Below, one piece after another: positions 51,120 to 60,383 of a stretch of DNA of 64,000 nucleotides. The position numbers were made by a program, and so were the translations under genes. The DNA comes from Sphingobium lactosutens DS20 (GTDB lineage Bacteria; Pseudomonadota; Alphaproteobacteria; Sphingomonadales; Sphingomonadaceae), in assembly GCF_000445105.1 (NCBI RefSeq), contig NZ_ATDP01000056.1, positions 27,673 through 91,672 of the forward strand. The letters are read 5' to 3'. The notes beneath the pieces are model-generated. The model saw nothing but the letters and a program-made list of their open reading frames with translations, was not told the origin of the DNA and searched no databases. Numbering within the stretch: position 1 is the first letter of the stretch; each line of letters begins with the position of its first letter.

Positions 51120-53033
51120 ATGTCCGGTCCCCAATCTCCCGATCGTTTCCACGAAGACAAGGCAACCTACACCGTCACCGGCAGCCAGCCGGATATCGAC
51201 GCAGGCGTGGAGGCGATCCGCACCGTCCTTAAAACCCTGCCGATCCGGCCCGGCGTCTATCGGATGCACGACGCGCGTGGCGATGTGCTCTATGTCGGCA
51301 AGGCCCGCGCGCTGAAGAATCGCGTGGCCAATTACACGCAGGTCGATCGCCTGCCCAAGCGGCTGCAACGTATGGTCGCGCAGACCCGCAGCATGACGAT
51401 CGTCACCACCAATAGCGAGGCCGAAGCGCTGCTGCTGGAGGCGCAGCTCATCAAGCGATATCGCCCGCCCTATAATGTCCTGCTGCGCGACGACAAAAGC
51501 TTCCCCTTCATCCTGCTGCGCGACGACCACGCCTTTCCCCGCGTGCAAAAGCATCGTGGCGCACGCAAATATCAGGGGCGCTATTATGGTCCCTTCGCCA
51601 GCGCGGGATCGGTGACGCGCACGATCAACGCGTTGCAAAAGCTGTTCCTGCTGCGGTCCTGCACCGACAGTTTCTTCGCCAATCGCTCGCGGCCCTGCCT
51701 GCTCTATCAGATCAAACGTTGTTCTGCTCCCTGCGTCGACCGCATCGACGAGGCCGGCTATGCCGAACTGGTCCGCGACGCGCAGGACTTCCTGGGCGGC
51801 AAATCGACCGCCGTGCAGAAGAAGCTGGGCGCAGCGATGCAGCAGGCGTCGGACGCCATGGATTTCGAGCAGGCGGCGGTGATCCGGGATCGATTGAAGG
51901 CGTTGACCTTCATTCAGGGCAGCCAGGCGATCAATGCCGAAGGGCTGGGCGATGCCGACATTTTCGCGCTGGCCGAAAAGGGCGGGGCGATGTGCATCCA
52001 GGCCTTCTTCATTCGCGGCGGCCAGAATTGGGGGCATCGCAGCTTCTTCCCCGTCCATACCGCCGATGTCGCGACGGAGGAGGTGCTGGAAAGCTTCATG
52101 GCGCAATTTTACGAGGAAGTGCCACCACCCCGCCTGATCCTGGCCGACCGCCAGCCCGCCGAATGCGAATTGATGGCGCTCGCATTGTCGGAGCGCGCGG
52201 GCGGCAGGGTGCGGATCGAGGTGCCCCAGCGCGGCGAGCGCACCCGTCTTATCAAACAGGCGCAGCGCAATGCGGTGGAGGCGCTCGACCGGCGGCTGGC
52301 GGAAACCACCAGCCAGGCAAAGATATTGGACGAAATGGTCGATGCCTTCGGGCTGGAGGGCGTGCCGGACCGGATCGAAATCTACGACAACAGCCATATT
52401 CAGGGTGCGCATGCGCTGGGCGCGATGGTGGTGGCGGGGCCGGAGGGCTTCCGCAAGAACGCCTATCGCAAGTTCAACATGAAAAATCCGGAGACGAGCA
52501 ACGACGATTTCGCGATGATGCGCGAAATGTTCGAGCGCCGCTTTGGCCGCGCGGCGCGCGAGGACCCGGATCGCGACAGCGGCGAATGGCCTGATCTGGT
52601 GCTGATCGACGGCGGCAAGGGCCAGTTGTCGGCCGCGCGCGGCATATTGGAGGATCTGGGGATCGAGGATGTGTGCATGATCGGCGTCGCCAAGGGGCCT
52701 CATCATGGCCGCGAAGGGCGTGAGGTGTTCCACCTGATGGACGGCCGCGAAATCACGTTTCCGCTGAACCATCCGGTATTGTTCTACCTTCAGCGGCTGC
52801 GAGACGAAGCCCACCGTTTTGCCATCGGCGCCCACCGCGCCAAGCGCAGCAAGGCGATCACGGTCAGTTCACTGGACGAGGTGCCCGGCATCGGCCCCGC
52901 GCGCAAGAAGGCTCTGCTCATGCATTTCGGCACGGCGCGCGCGGTGCGCGACGCGGCGCTGGAAGACCTGGCCAAGGCCCCCGGCGTGTCCAAGGCCGTG
53001 GCGCAGCAGGTCTATGATTATTTTCATGGCTGA
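51120..53033 (+). CDS. uvrC: Excinuclease ABC subunit C
   Basis: The dual-incision nuclease of nucleotide excision repair. The 637-residue protein has a GIY-YIG domain (LPIRPGVYRMHDARGDVLYV then GKARALKNRV, about 37-66) for the 3' cut. The UVR domain has MDFEQAAVIRDRLKAL (about 243-258) for UvrB contact. The RNase H-like domain with IEIYDNSHIQGAHALGAMVV and DLVLIDGGKGQLSAARGIL makes the 5' cut. Helix-hairpin-helix motifs lie at the end (VPGIGPARKKALLMHFGTAR). ATG 51120 was selected since upstream sequence reads as DUF2794-to-uvrC spacer. Confidence 0.96.
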   Translation: MSGPQSPDRFHEDKATYTVTGSQPDIDAGVEAIRTVLKTLPIRPGVYRMHDARGDVLYVGKARALKNRVANYTQVDRLPKRLQRMVAQTRSMTIVTTNSEAEALLLEAQLIKRYRPPYNVLLRDDKSFPFILLRDDHAFPRVQKHRGARKYQGRYYGPFASAGSVTRTINALQKLFLLRSCTDSFFANRSRPCLLYQIKRCSAPCVDRIDEAGYAELVRDAQDFLGGKSTAVQKKLGAAMQQASDAMDFEQAAVIRDRLKALTFIQGSQAINAEGLGDADIFALAEKGGAMCIQAFFIRGGQNWGHRSFFPVHTADVATEEVLESFMAQFYEEVPPPRLILADRQPAECELMALALSERAGGRVRIEVPQRGERTRLIKQAQRNAVEALDRRLAETTSQAKILDEMVDAFGLEGVPDRIEIYDNSHIQGAHALGAMVVAGPEGFRKNAYRKFNMKNPETSNDDFAMMREMFERRFGRAAREDPDRDSGEWPDLVLIDGGKGQLSAARGILEDLGIEDVCMIGVAKGPHHGREGREVFHLMDGREITFPLNHPVLFYLQRLRDEAHRFAIGAHRAKRSKAITVSSLDEVPGIGPARKKALLMHFGTARAVRDAALEDLAKAPGVSKAVAQQVYDYFHG

Positions 53034-53069
53034 GTTGGGAGCGGCCTGACGGCGTCTTGCCGATGGGCG

Positions 53070-54137
53070 CTACAGCAACCGCATCTGCGCGCCTGCGGGT
53101 GGGCGGAACAGGTCGGTGCGCAGCGCCAGCTTTTCGCCGCCCAGCCCCGCCTTGCGCCGCGCCTTGACGAACCGCGTGCGGATGAGGTCGGCCCAGACGC
53201 CTTGCCCCTTCATCCGGCTGCCGAAATTGGGGTCATTGTCGCGGCCGCTGCGCAGGTCGCGGATGATCGCCATGACCTTGGCGGCGCGGTCCGGATGATG
53301 TTCGTCCAGCCAGGCGCGGAAGAGGGGGGCGACTTCGTGAGGCAGGCGGACAAGGATATAGCTGATGTCGCGCGCGCCGGCGGCGGCGACGCGGGCGACG
53401 ACGCTTTCGATTTCATGGTCGTTGATCGCCGGGATGATCGGCGACATATTGGCGGACACCGGCACGCCTGCGGCCGCCAGCCGGGCGATGGCGGCCAGCC
53501 GCTTTTCGGGATGGGCCGCACGCGGCTCCAGCGTCCGGGCGACCTTGGGATCGAGCGTCGTCACCGAAATCATCACCGCGACCAGATTGTCGCGCGCCAG
53601 ATCGGAAAGCAGGTCGATATCGTGCAGGATGCGGTCGGACTTGGTGGTGATGAAGGTCGGATGCCGGGTTTCGGCCAGCACCTCCAGCACTTGTCGGGTG
53701 ATGCGCCAGTCTTTCTCGATCGGTTGATAGGGATCGGTATTGGTGCCCATGGCGATGGGGCTGACGACATAGTTTCGCTTCCCCAGTTCCCTGCGCAGCA
53801 GGGCGGCGGCATCGGGTTTGGCGAAGAGCTTGCTTTCGAAATCCAGTCCCGGCGATAGGTCCAGATAGGCGTGGGTTGGCCGCGCGAAACAATAGATGCA
53901 GCCATGTTCGCAGCCCCGATAGGCGTTGATCGATTGCGAGAAGGCGATGTCGGGCGACGAATTGCGGGCGATGATCGTGCGGGGATGTTCCACGGTGACC
54001 TGGGTGCGCAGCCGCGGCAGCGCGCCGTCGATCGCTTCGGCCATGTCGAGCCAATCGCCATCAATCTGCCGTTCGGGCAGGGCGAAGCGGCGGCTTTCAC
54101 CGTTCAGTGTCGCGCCTCTGCCCTTTTCCGCCGCCAT
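53070..54137 (-). CDS. Radical SAM protein, PA0069 family
   Basis: A 355-residue radical SAM enzyme of the PA0069/Rv2578c family. INAYRGCEHGCIYCFARPTH contains the CxxxCxxC that binds the [4Fe-4S] cluster. FITTKSDRILHDIDLLSDLA and ISVTTLDPKVARTLEPRAAH then PEKRLAAI are typical of spore photoproduct lyase-like relatives. The reaction is unknown. The gene converges with uvrC, 36 bp apart, and diverges from rnr. Some annotations link the family to DNA photoproduct repair by resemblance only; its place beside uvrC is suggestive but not evidence. Confidence 0.92.
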   Translation of the reverse strand: MAAEKGRGATLNGESRRFALPERQIDGDWLDMAEAIDGALPRLRTQVTVEHPRTIIARNSSPDIAFSQSINAYRGCEHGCIYCFARPTHAYLDLSPGLDFESKLFAKPDAAALLRRELGKRNYVVSPIAMGTNTDPYQPIEKDWRITRQVLEVLAETRHPTFITTKSDRILHDIDLLSDLARDNLVAVMISVTTLDPKVARTLEPRAAHPEKRLAAIARLAAAGVPVSANMSPIIPAINDHEIESVVARVAAAGARDISYILVRLPHEVAPLFRAWLDEHHPDRAAKVMAIIRDLRSGRDNDPNFGSRMKGQGVWADLIRTRFVKARRKAGLGGEKLALRTDLFRPPAGAQMRLL

Positions 54138-54233
54138 GCTGGTAAATTAGAACAATAAGAGAACATCCGCAAGCGCCCGCAGGGTGCTGGTGCGGCACTG
54201 GCGCGCGGGGGCGGGCATGCCTATAGCAGGAAG

Positions 54234-56546
54234 ATGGCTTTCAACCAGAAACAGAAGAAACCCGCCAAGGTCCGTGCTGCCGGCCTGCCCACGCGTCAGC
54301 AGGTGATGGATTTCATCGCCGAAGCCGATACGCCGGCGGGCAAGCGGGAGATCGCAAAGGCGTTCGGCCTCAAGGGGCAGGAAAAGATTGCGCTCAAGGC
54401 GCTGCTCAAGGACATGGCCGATGAAGGGCTGATCGACATTGGCCCGGCGCGCGCCTTTCACAAGATGGGCGGCGTGCCCAAGGTGACGGTGCTGCGCATC
54501 GTCGATGTGGACGACACGACACTGATCGGAACTCCGGAAAAATGGGAAGCGGAAGGCCAGCCCGCGCCCCGATTGCGCATCGTCGAGCGGGGCAAGTCCA
54601 AAACACGGCAATCCGCACTGACCATTGGCGACCGGGTTTTGGCACGGACCGAGGAAGCGGGTCGCGGCTGGATCGCGCATCCGATGAAAAAGCTGGCGAA
54701 AGCGAGCGAGGAGTTGCTGGGCGTGGTCGAGGAAATGGCCGACGGCAAGCTGTGGCTGCGTCCGGTCGACAAGCGTATTCGCAAGGATACGCCGATCAGC
54801 GATGCGGGTAACGCGCGTCCCGGCGACCTGGTGCTGGCCGAGCCGCATGGCCGGCCGCCGCGCATATCCGCGCGGGTGACGGATATATTGGGCGATCCCT
54901 TTGCGCCGCGAAGCTTCAGCCTGATCGCCATTCACAAACATGGCATTCCCCACATCTTTCCCGACCGGGTGGAGGATGATGCGCTAACCGTCGCGGCGCT
55001 GCCGCTGCATGAGGACAAGCGCGAGGATCTGCGTCACCTGCCGATCGTGGCGATCGACCCGGTCGATGCGCGCGACCATGACGATGCGGTCTGGGCCGCG
55101 CCCGATGAGGACGAGGGCAATCCCGGCGGATATAAGGCAATCGTCGCGATCGCCGACGTCAGCTATTATGTCCGCCCCGGCAGCGCGCTGGACAAGGAAG
55201 CCCGCAAACGCGGCAATAGCGTCTATTTCCCCGATCTGGTCGTGCCGATGCTCCCGCATCAATTGTCGTCCGATATGTGCTCGCTGCGCGCGGGCGAGGA
55301 CCGGGCGGCGATGGCGTGCCATCTGACGATCAACGCGCAGGGCAAGGTGACGGCGTGGCGCTTTACCCGCGCGGTGATCCGGGTGGCGGCGGTGCTGGCC
55401 TATGAGGATGCGCAGGCGGCGATCGACGGGACCAGGGACAATGCGCTGCTGGAGCCGGCTTTGAAGCCGCTCTGGGCGTGCTGGGCCTTGCTGCAAAAGG
55501 CGCGCAAGGCGCGCGATCCGCTGGCGCTGGACCTGCCGGAACGGCGGGTCGTGCTGGACGAGGCGGGCAAGATCGTGAGCGTGGCGGTGCGCGAGCGGCT
55601 GGACGCGCATATGCTGATCGAGGATTATATGATCGCCGCCAATGTCGCGGCGGCCAAGGCGCTGGAACAGAAAAAGGCGCCGGTCATGTACCGCGTTCAT
55701 GAACCGCCGAGCCGCGACAAGCTGGTCGCATTGAAGGATTATCTGGCGACTTTCGACATCGGCTTCGCGCTGGGGCAGGTGGTAAAGCCCTCGACCTTCA
55801 ACCAGCTGATCGCGAAGATTGGCGAGGCGGAGGAAAAGCCGCAGATCATGGAGATGATCCTGCGCAGCCAGACCCAGGCCTATTATGCGCCGCAGAATAT
55901 GGGGCATTTCGGGCTGGCGCTGGGCAGCTATGCGCATTTCACCTCGCCCATTCGGCGCTATGCCGACCTTCTGGTCCACCGCGCGCTGGTCGGCGCATAC
56001 GGGCTGGACCTGCCGGTGCCCAAGGGGAAGGATGTGCCGGATCGTTCGTCGCTCAGCCAGGACGATTATGAGAATATGGGGCGCGTGGGCGAGATGATTT
56101 CGGGCCATGAGCGGCGCGCGATGGAAGCTGAGCGGGAGACGATCGATCGCTATGTCGCCGCCTATCTGTCCGCGCATGTCGGGGAAGTGATGCCTGCGCG
56201 CATTACCGGGGTGCAGAATTTCGGCTTCTTCGCCACGGTCGAGGGATTGGGCGGCGACGGGCTGGTGCCAGTGTCGACCATGGGGGCCGAGCATTTCTTT
56301 TACGACGAAGCCGGCCGCGCGTTGCAAGGGGTGGAAAGCGGCGACCGCTATACGGTGGGACAGCGGCTGGAGTTGCGGCTGGCGGACGCGGACCCTATCA
56401 ACGGGTCGCTACGTTTCGAACTGCCCGACAGCCCTGCGCCGCGTGGCGCGCCGATGAAGCGCGATCGCACACGACCGGGTATCAAACGGGGGCGTCCGGC
56501 CAATATCCGGCATATTGGCGGGAAGCGAGGGAAGCATCGGAAATAA
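54234..56546 (+). CDS. rnr: Ribonuclease R
   Basis: A 3'-to-5' exoribonuclease that degrades structured RNA. The 770-residue protein has an N-terminal helix-turn-helix (RQQVMDFIAEADTPAGKREI), cold-shock-like regions (about 80-230), then the RNB domain with AIDPVDARDHDDAVWA, whose Asp residues bind magnesium. FTSPIRRYADLLVHRALVGA is the RNB C-terminal block. The S1 domain follows (about 640-720), with GEVMPARITGVQNFGFFATV. A Lys/Arg-rich tail ends the chain, as in other RNase R proteins. ATG 54234 starts a basic, family-like N-terminus. Confidence 0.95.
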   Translation: MAFNQKQKKPAKVRAAGLPTRQQVMDFIAEADTPAGKREIAKAFGLKGQEKIALKALLKDMADEGLIDIGPARAFHKMGGVPKVTVLRIVDVDDTTLIGTPEKWEAEGQPAPRLRIVERGKSKTRQSALTIGDRVLARTEEAGRGWIAHPMKKLAKASEELLGVVEEMADGKLWLRPVDKRIRKDTPISDAGNARPGDLVLAEPHGRPPRISARVTDILGDPFAPRSFSLIAIHKHGIPHIFPDRVEDDALTVAALPLHEDKREDLRHLPIVAIDPVDARDHDDAVWAAPDEDEGNPGGYKAIVAIADVSYYVRPGSALDKEARKRGNSVYFPDLVVPMLPHQLSSDMCSLRAGEDRAAMACHLTINAQGKVTAWRFTRAVIRVAAVLAYEDAQAAIDGTRDNALLEPALKPLWACWALLQKARKARDPLALDLPERRVVLDEAGKIVSVAVRERLDAHMLIEDYMIAANVAAAKALEQKKAPVMYRVHEPPSRDKLVALKDYLATFDIGFALGQVVKPSTFNQLIAKIGEAEEKPQIMEMILRSQTQAYYAPQNMGHFGLALGSYAHFTSPIRRYADLLVHRALVGAYGLDLPVPKGKDVPDRSSLSQDDYENMGRVGEMISGHERRAMEAERETIDRYVAAYLSAHVGEVMPARITGVQNFGFFATVEGLGGDGLVPVSTMGAEHFFYDEAGRALQGVESGDRYTVGQRLELRLADADPINGSLRFELPDSPAPRGAPMKRDRTRPGIKRGRPANIRHIGGKRGKHRK

Positions 56547-56619
56547 CTTGCCGGAGTTACAGGCGCAGATTGACCGGTGCTCTCGATTCTCGACACGCCA
56601 TAAAGAGCGGCTTTCGCGT

Positions 56620-57075
56620 TTAGCTCAGCCGGTCGATCGCTTCGCTGTCGAGGCCGCCGGGGATGACCATGATCGGGCAGGGCAGCTTGCCGGCGTCCGC
56701 ACCTGCGAAATGGCTGACGAGCTTGCCAGGGTTGCCCATGGCCGCCGCGCCGAGGACGAGAGCGGCGACATCCTCCATTTCCTCCAGCGTCTTGCGCACG
56801 ACGGTGACGGCGTCCCCCTGCCGCACGGTGATGCTGGGGCGAATGCCGGATTCGTCGCTGAGCGTACCGGCCGCGCTCGTCACCAGCGCCTCGGCGCGTT
56901 GCAACGCTTCATCCTCCATCGTGGCCTGGACGCCGCCCCATTGGACAAATTCCGCTGGCGGGATCAACGCCAGAATGCGCACCGCGCCGCCGGTCTTGGC
57001 TGCGCGCCGGGCGGCGAAGCGCAGGGCGGTCTCCGCCTCTGGCGATTCGTCGACAACAACCAGATATGTCCGCAT
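56620..57075 (-). CDS. Universal stress protein (UspA family)
   Basis: A 151-residue single-domain UspA protein. MRTYLVVVDESPEAETALRF opens the fold. VRKTLEEMEDVAALVLGAAA then MGNPGKLVSHFAGADAGKLP follows the helix 4 region. The usual ATP-binding signature G2xG9G(S/T) is degenerate here, since GAAAMGNPG lacks the second half in standard form, so ATP binding is unsure. Homologues respond to starvation or redox stress. It is divergent from the PDH E2 gene; the 186-bp gap must carry both promoters. Confidence 0.88.
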   Translation of the reverse strand: MRTYLVVVDESPEAETALRFAARRAAKTGGAVRILALIPPAEFVQWGGVQATMEDEALQRAEALVTSAAGTLSDESGIRPSITVRQGDAVTVVRKTLEEMEDVAALVLGAAAMGNPGKLVSHFAGADAGKLPCPIMVIPGGLDSEAIDRLS

Positions 57076-57261
57076 AATTTGAGCGCCCCGCATTGAACTT
57101 TCGGCCGTGATGGTAGGGAATAAGACCGCAACGAACCAGTCCGGTGAAATGTGGGGGATAAATGCCCGCTCTGCAACCCGCTGCTTGACCGATCCGGCGA
57201 ATGGGTGGAAACACGGCGGCAAATGGCGACCGCCGGATAATCCAGAAGAGGCCCCGCACGC

Positions 57262-58572
57262 ATGAGCAAGAAAATCCAGATGCCCGCCCTTTCCCCCACG
57301 ATGGAGGAAGGCACGCTGGCCAGATGGCTGGTGAAGGAAGGCGACACCGTATCGTCGGGCGACCTGCTGGCGGAGATCGAAACCGATAAGGCGACGATGG
57401 AATTCGAAGCGGTCGATGAAGGCGTCATCGCCAAAATCCTGGTGTCGGAAGGCAGCGAAGGCGTGAAGGTCGGCACCGTGATCGCGATCATCGCCGAAGA
57501 AGGCGAGGATGTGAGCGCCGCGGCGGCCGGTGGATCGGACGCGCCCGCGCAAAAGGCCGAGGAGTCGTCGAAGAAAGCGGACGAAAGCCCGACGCCCAAG
57601 AGCGAACCCGTGTCGGAAAAGTCAGCCCCCGCCGCTGCAACCGCTTCGGGTGATCGCATCAAGGCCAGCCCGCTCGCCCGCCGCCTTGCCGAGACGAAGG
57701 GCATCGACCTTAGCAACGTGAAGGGCAGCGGCACCAATGGCCGTATCGTCAAGGCCGACATCGACGCCGCCAAGCCGGGCAGCGCTACGGCAGCGGCTGC
57801 GCCGACGGCCACGGCTGAAGCAGCGGCCCCGGCGGCGGCTGCGCCCACTCCGGCGGCTGCGCCCGCTGCGCAGGATTTCGGCATCCCGCACGAGGCCATC
57901 AAGCTCAATGGCATGCGCAAGACGATTGCGCGCCGCCTGACCGAATCCAAACAGCAGGTGCCGCATATCTATCTGACCGTGGATATCCAGCTCGACAAGC
58001 TGCTCAAGCTGCGGGCGGAAATGAATGCGGGTCTGGAAAGCCGCAAAGTCAAGCTGTCGGTCAACGACCTGCTGATCAAGGCGCTGGGTGTCGCGCTGGT
58101 GCAGGTGCCCGAATGCAATGTTCAGTTCGCCGGCGACCAGATGCTGCAATTCAAGCGCGCCGACATTTCGGTCGCGGTCTCCATCCCCGGCGGCCTCATC
58201 ACGCCCATCATCACGGAAGCGGACAGCAAGGGCGTTGCCGCCATTTCGACGGCGATGAAGGACCTGGCGTCGCGCGCGAAGGACGGGAAGCTTAAGCCCG
58301 AAGAATATCAGGGCGGCACGGCGTCGCTGTCGAACATGGGCATGTTCGGCATCAAACAGTTCGAGGCGGTCATCAATCCGCCTCAGGGCATGATCATGGC
58401 GATCGGCGCCGGCGAAAAGCGTCCCTATATTGTCGATGACGCCGTTCAGATTGCAACGGTCATGTCGGCCACGGGCAGCTTCGATCACCGCGCCATCGAC
58501 GGCGCCGATGGCGCGCGCCTGATGCAGGTGTTCAAGGAACTGATCGAAAATCCGATGGGCCTGCTCGCCTGA
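57262..58572 (+). CDS. pdhC: Pyruvate dehydrogenase E2, dihydrolipoamide acetyltransferase
   Basis: The acetyl-transferring core of pyruvate dehydrogenase. The 436-residue protein has one lipoyl domain with the lipoylated Lys in [17 protein letters not shown] (about residue 44). An Ala/Pro linker and the E1/E3-binding domain ([20 protein letters not shown], about 130-165) follow, then a long Ala-rich linker. The catalytic domain has [20 protein letters not shown] and, near the end, [14 protein letters not shown] with the active His. E1 genes are not adjacent upstream (uspA is), so they must be elsewhere. The thioesterase and E3 genes follow directly. Confidence 0.94.
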   Translation: MSKKIQMPALSPTMEEGTLARWLVKEGDTVSSGDLLAEIETDKATMEFEAVDEGVIAKILVSEGSEGVKVGTVIAIIAEEGEDVSAAAAGGSDAPAQKAEESSKKADESPTPKSEPVSEKSAPAAATASGDRIKASPLARRLAETKGIDLSNVKGSGTNGRIVKADIDAAKPGSATAAAAPTATAEAAAPAAAAPTPAAAPAAQDFGIPHEAIKLNGMRKTIARRLTESKQQVPHIYLTVDIQLDKLLKLRAEMNAGLESRKVKLSVNDLLIKALGVALVQVPECNVQFAGDQMLQFKRADISVAVSIPGGLITPIITEADSKGVAAISTAMKDLASRAKDGKLKPEEYQGGTASLSNMGMFGIKQFEAVINPPQGMIMAIGAGEKRPYIVDDAVQIATVMSATGSFDHRAIDGADGARLMQVFKELIENPMGLLA

Positions 58573-58973
58573 TGGGGCATCCCGACGAACAGCCGCCCGA
58601 GGCAAGTCCGGCTGTGCGCGTCATCGCCATGCCCGCCGACACCAATCCCTATGGGGATATTTTCGGCGGCTGGCTGATGAGCTTGATGGACTCGGCCGCC
58701 GGGTCGGTCGCGGCGCGTCATAGTCATGGACGCGCCGTCACCATCGCGGTGGAGGGGATGACATTCCTGCGTCCGGTGGTCGTCGGTGACGAGGTTTCGG
58801 TCTTCGCAACCCTGAAATCCGTTGGGCGCACGTCCATGAAGATTGACGTAGAAGCGTGGCGCCGAACCCGCCATGACGACCGTAGTTACCGCGTGACCCG
58901 CGCAACCTTCACCTTCGTGGCGATCGGCGAAGATCGCCAGCCCCGTTCCGTGCCGCCGCTTCCGGCAGAATAG
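58572..58973 (+). CDS. Acyl-CoA thioesterase, YciA-like hotdog protein
   Basis: A 133-residue hotdog-fold thioesterase. MPADTNPYGDIFGGWLMSLM has the family's metal-free active-site block, followed by DSAAGSVAARHSHGRAV. VEGMTFLRPVVVGDEVSVFA lies on the long strand. It would hydrolyse acyl-CoA thioesters. Its ATG shares one base with the E2 stop (TGATG), and the E3 gene begins 12 bp after it. An acyl-CoA thioesterase between E2 and E3 could trim excess acetyl- or acyl-CoA, but this is only inferred from position. Confidence 0.88.
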   Translation: MGHPDEQPPEASPAVRVIAMPADTNPYGDIFGGWLMSLMDSAAGSVAARHSHGRAVTIAVEGMTFLRPVVVGDEVSVFATLKSVGRTSMKIDVEAWRRTRHDDRSYRVTRATFTFVAIGEDRQPRSVPPLPAE

Positions 58974-58985
58974 AGAGAAGACATC

Positions 58986-60383
58986 ATGGCTGAGAATTAT
59001 GATCTCATCGTTCTGGGCTCTGGCCCTGGCGGCTATGTCGCCGCGATCCGCGCGGCGCAGCTGGGCTTGAAAGTCGCGATCGTGGAGCGTGAAAATCTGG
59101 GCGGCATCTGCCTTAACTGGGGCTGCATTCCCACCAAGGCACTGCTGCGCTCCGCCGAAATCTACCATTATATGCAGCATGCCGGCGATTACGGCCTGGC
59201 GGCGGAAAAGATCAGCGCCGACATAGCCGCCGTGGTCAAGCGGTCGCGCGGCGTTGCCAAGCAGCTGAATCAGGGCGTCACGCACCTGATGAAGAAGAAC
59301 AAGATCGCCGTGCATATGGGCGATGGCAAATTGACTGGGAAGGGCAAGCTGTCCGTCACCAAGGACGGCAAGACCGAGGAACTTACCGCCAAGAACATCA
59401 TCCTGGCGACCGGCGCGCGGGCGCGCGACTTGCCGGGCACGCCGGCCGATGGCAAGCGGGTATGGACCTATCGCCATGCGATGACGCCGCCCGAAATGCC
59501 GACCAAGCTGCTGGTCATCGGATCGGGCGCGATCGGCATCGAATTTGCCAGCTTCTATAATGACATGGGCGCGGACGTGACGGTCGTCGAAATGATGGAC
59601 CGCATCGTCCCGGTCGAGGATGCCGATGTGTCGGCTTTCCTTGAAAAGGCGCTCAAAAAGCAGGGCATGACGATCATGACCGGCGCGGGCGTCAGCGACG
59701 TCAAGGTGACGGACAAGGGCGTCAGCGCCAAGCTGAAGGACAAGGCCGGCAAGGAAAGCGTCGCTGAATTCAGCCATGTGATCGTCGCCATCGGCATCGT
59801 TCCCAATACCGCAGACATTGGCCTCAAGGAACTGGGCGTCGCTATGGACGATCGCGGGTTCCTGAAGACCGACGAAATGTGTCGCACCAATGTCGAAGGG
59901 TTCTGGGCGATTGGCGACATCACCGCGCCGCCTTGGCTGGCACATAAGGCGAGCCATGAGGGCGTGATTGCGGCCGAAGCTATTGCGGGCAAGCATCCCC
60001 ACGCCATGGACGCGCGCAACATTCCGGGCTGCACTTACTGCCACCCGCAGATTGCCAGCGTGGGCCTGACCGAAGCCAAGGCCAAGGAAGCGGGCTATGA
60101 GGTGAAGGTCGGCATGTTCCCCTTCATCGGCAATGGCAAGGCGATCGCGCTGGGCGAAGCGGAAGGCTTCACCAAGACGATATTCGACGCCAAGACCGGC
60201 GAATTGCTGGGCGCGCATATGATCGGCGCGGAAGTGACCGAGATGATCCAGGGCTACACCATCGGCAAGACGCTGGAGACGACGGAGGCGGAACTGATGC
60301 ACACGGTCTTCCCGCACCCGACCATTTCGGAATCGATGCATGAAAGTGTGCTGGCCGCTTATGGGCGTGCGCTCCATATCTGA
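58986..60383 (+). CDS. lpdA: Dihydrolipoyl dehydrogenase (E3)
   Basis: Re-oxidises dihydrolipoamide with FAD and NAD+ for the pyruvate and related dehydrogenase complexes. The 465-residue protein opens YDLIVLGSGPGGYVAAIRAA, and GGICLNWGCIPTKALLRSAE carries the redox-active Cys pair. LLVIGSGAIGIEFASFYNDM binds NAD. FWAIGDITAPPWLAHKASHE is the C-terminal FAD block, and HTVFPHPTISESMHESV has the catalytic His-Glu pair. A strong hairpin terminator lies 24 bp past the stop, closing the E2-thioesterase-E3 unit. Confidence 0.96.
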   Translation: MAENYDLIVLGSGPGGYVAAIRAAQLGLKVAIVERENLGGICLNWGCIPTKALLRSAEIYHYMQHAGDYGLAAEKISADIAAVVKRSRGVAKQLNQGVTHLMKKNKIAVHMGDGKLTGKGKLSVTKDGKTEELTAKNIILATGARARDLPGTPADGKRVWTYRHAMTPPEMPTKLLVIGSGAIGIEFASFYNDMGADVTVVEMMDRIVPVEDADVSAFLEKALKKQGMTIMTGAGVSDVKVTDKGVSAKLKDKAGKESVAEFSHVIVAIGIVPNTADIGLKELGVAMDDRGFLKTDEMCRTNVEGFWAIGDITAPPWLAHKASHEGVIAAEAIAGKHPHAMDARNIPGCTYCHPQIASVGLTEAKAKEAGYEVKVGMFPFIGNGKAIALGEAEGFTKTIFDAKTGELLGAHMIGAEVTEMIQGYTIGKTLETTEAELMHTVFPHPTISESMHESVLAAYGRALHI

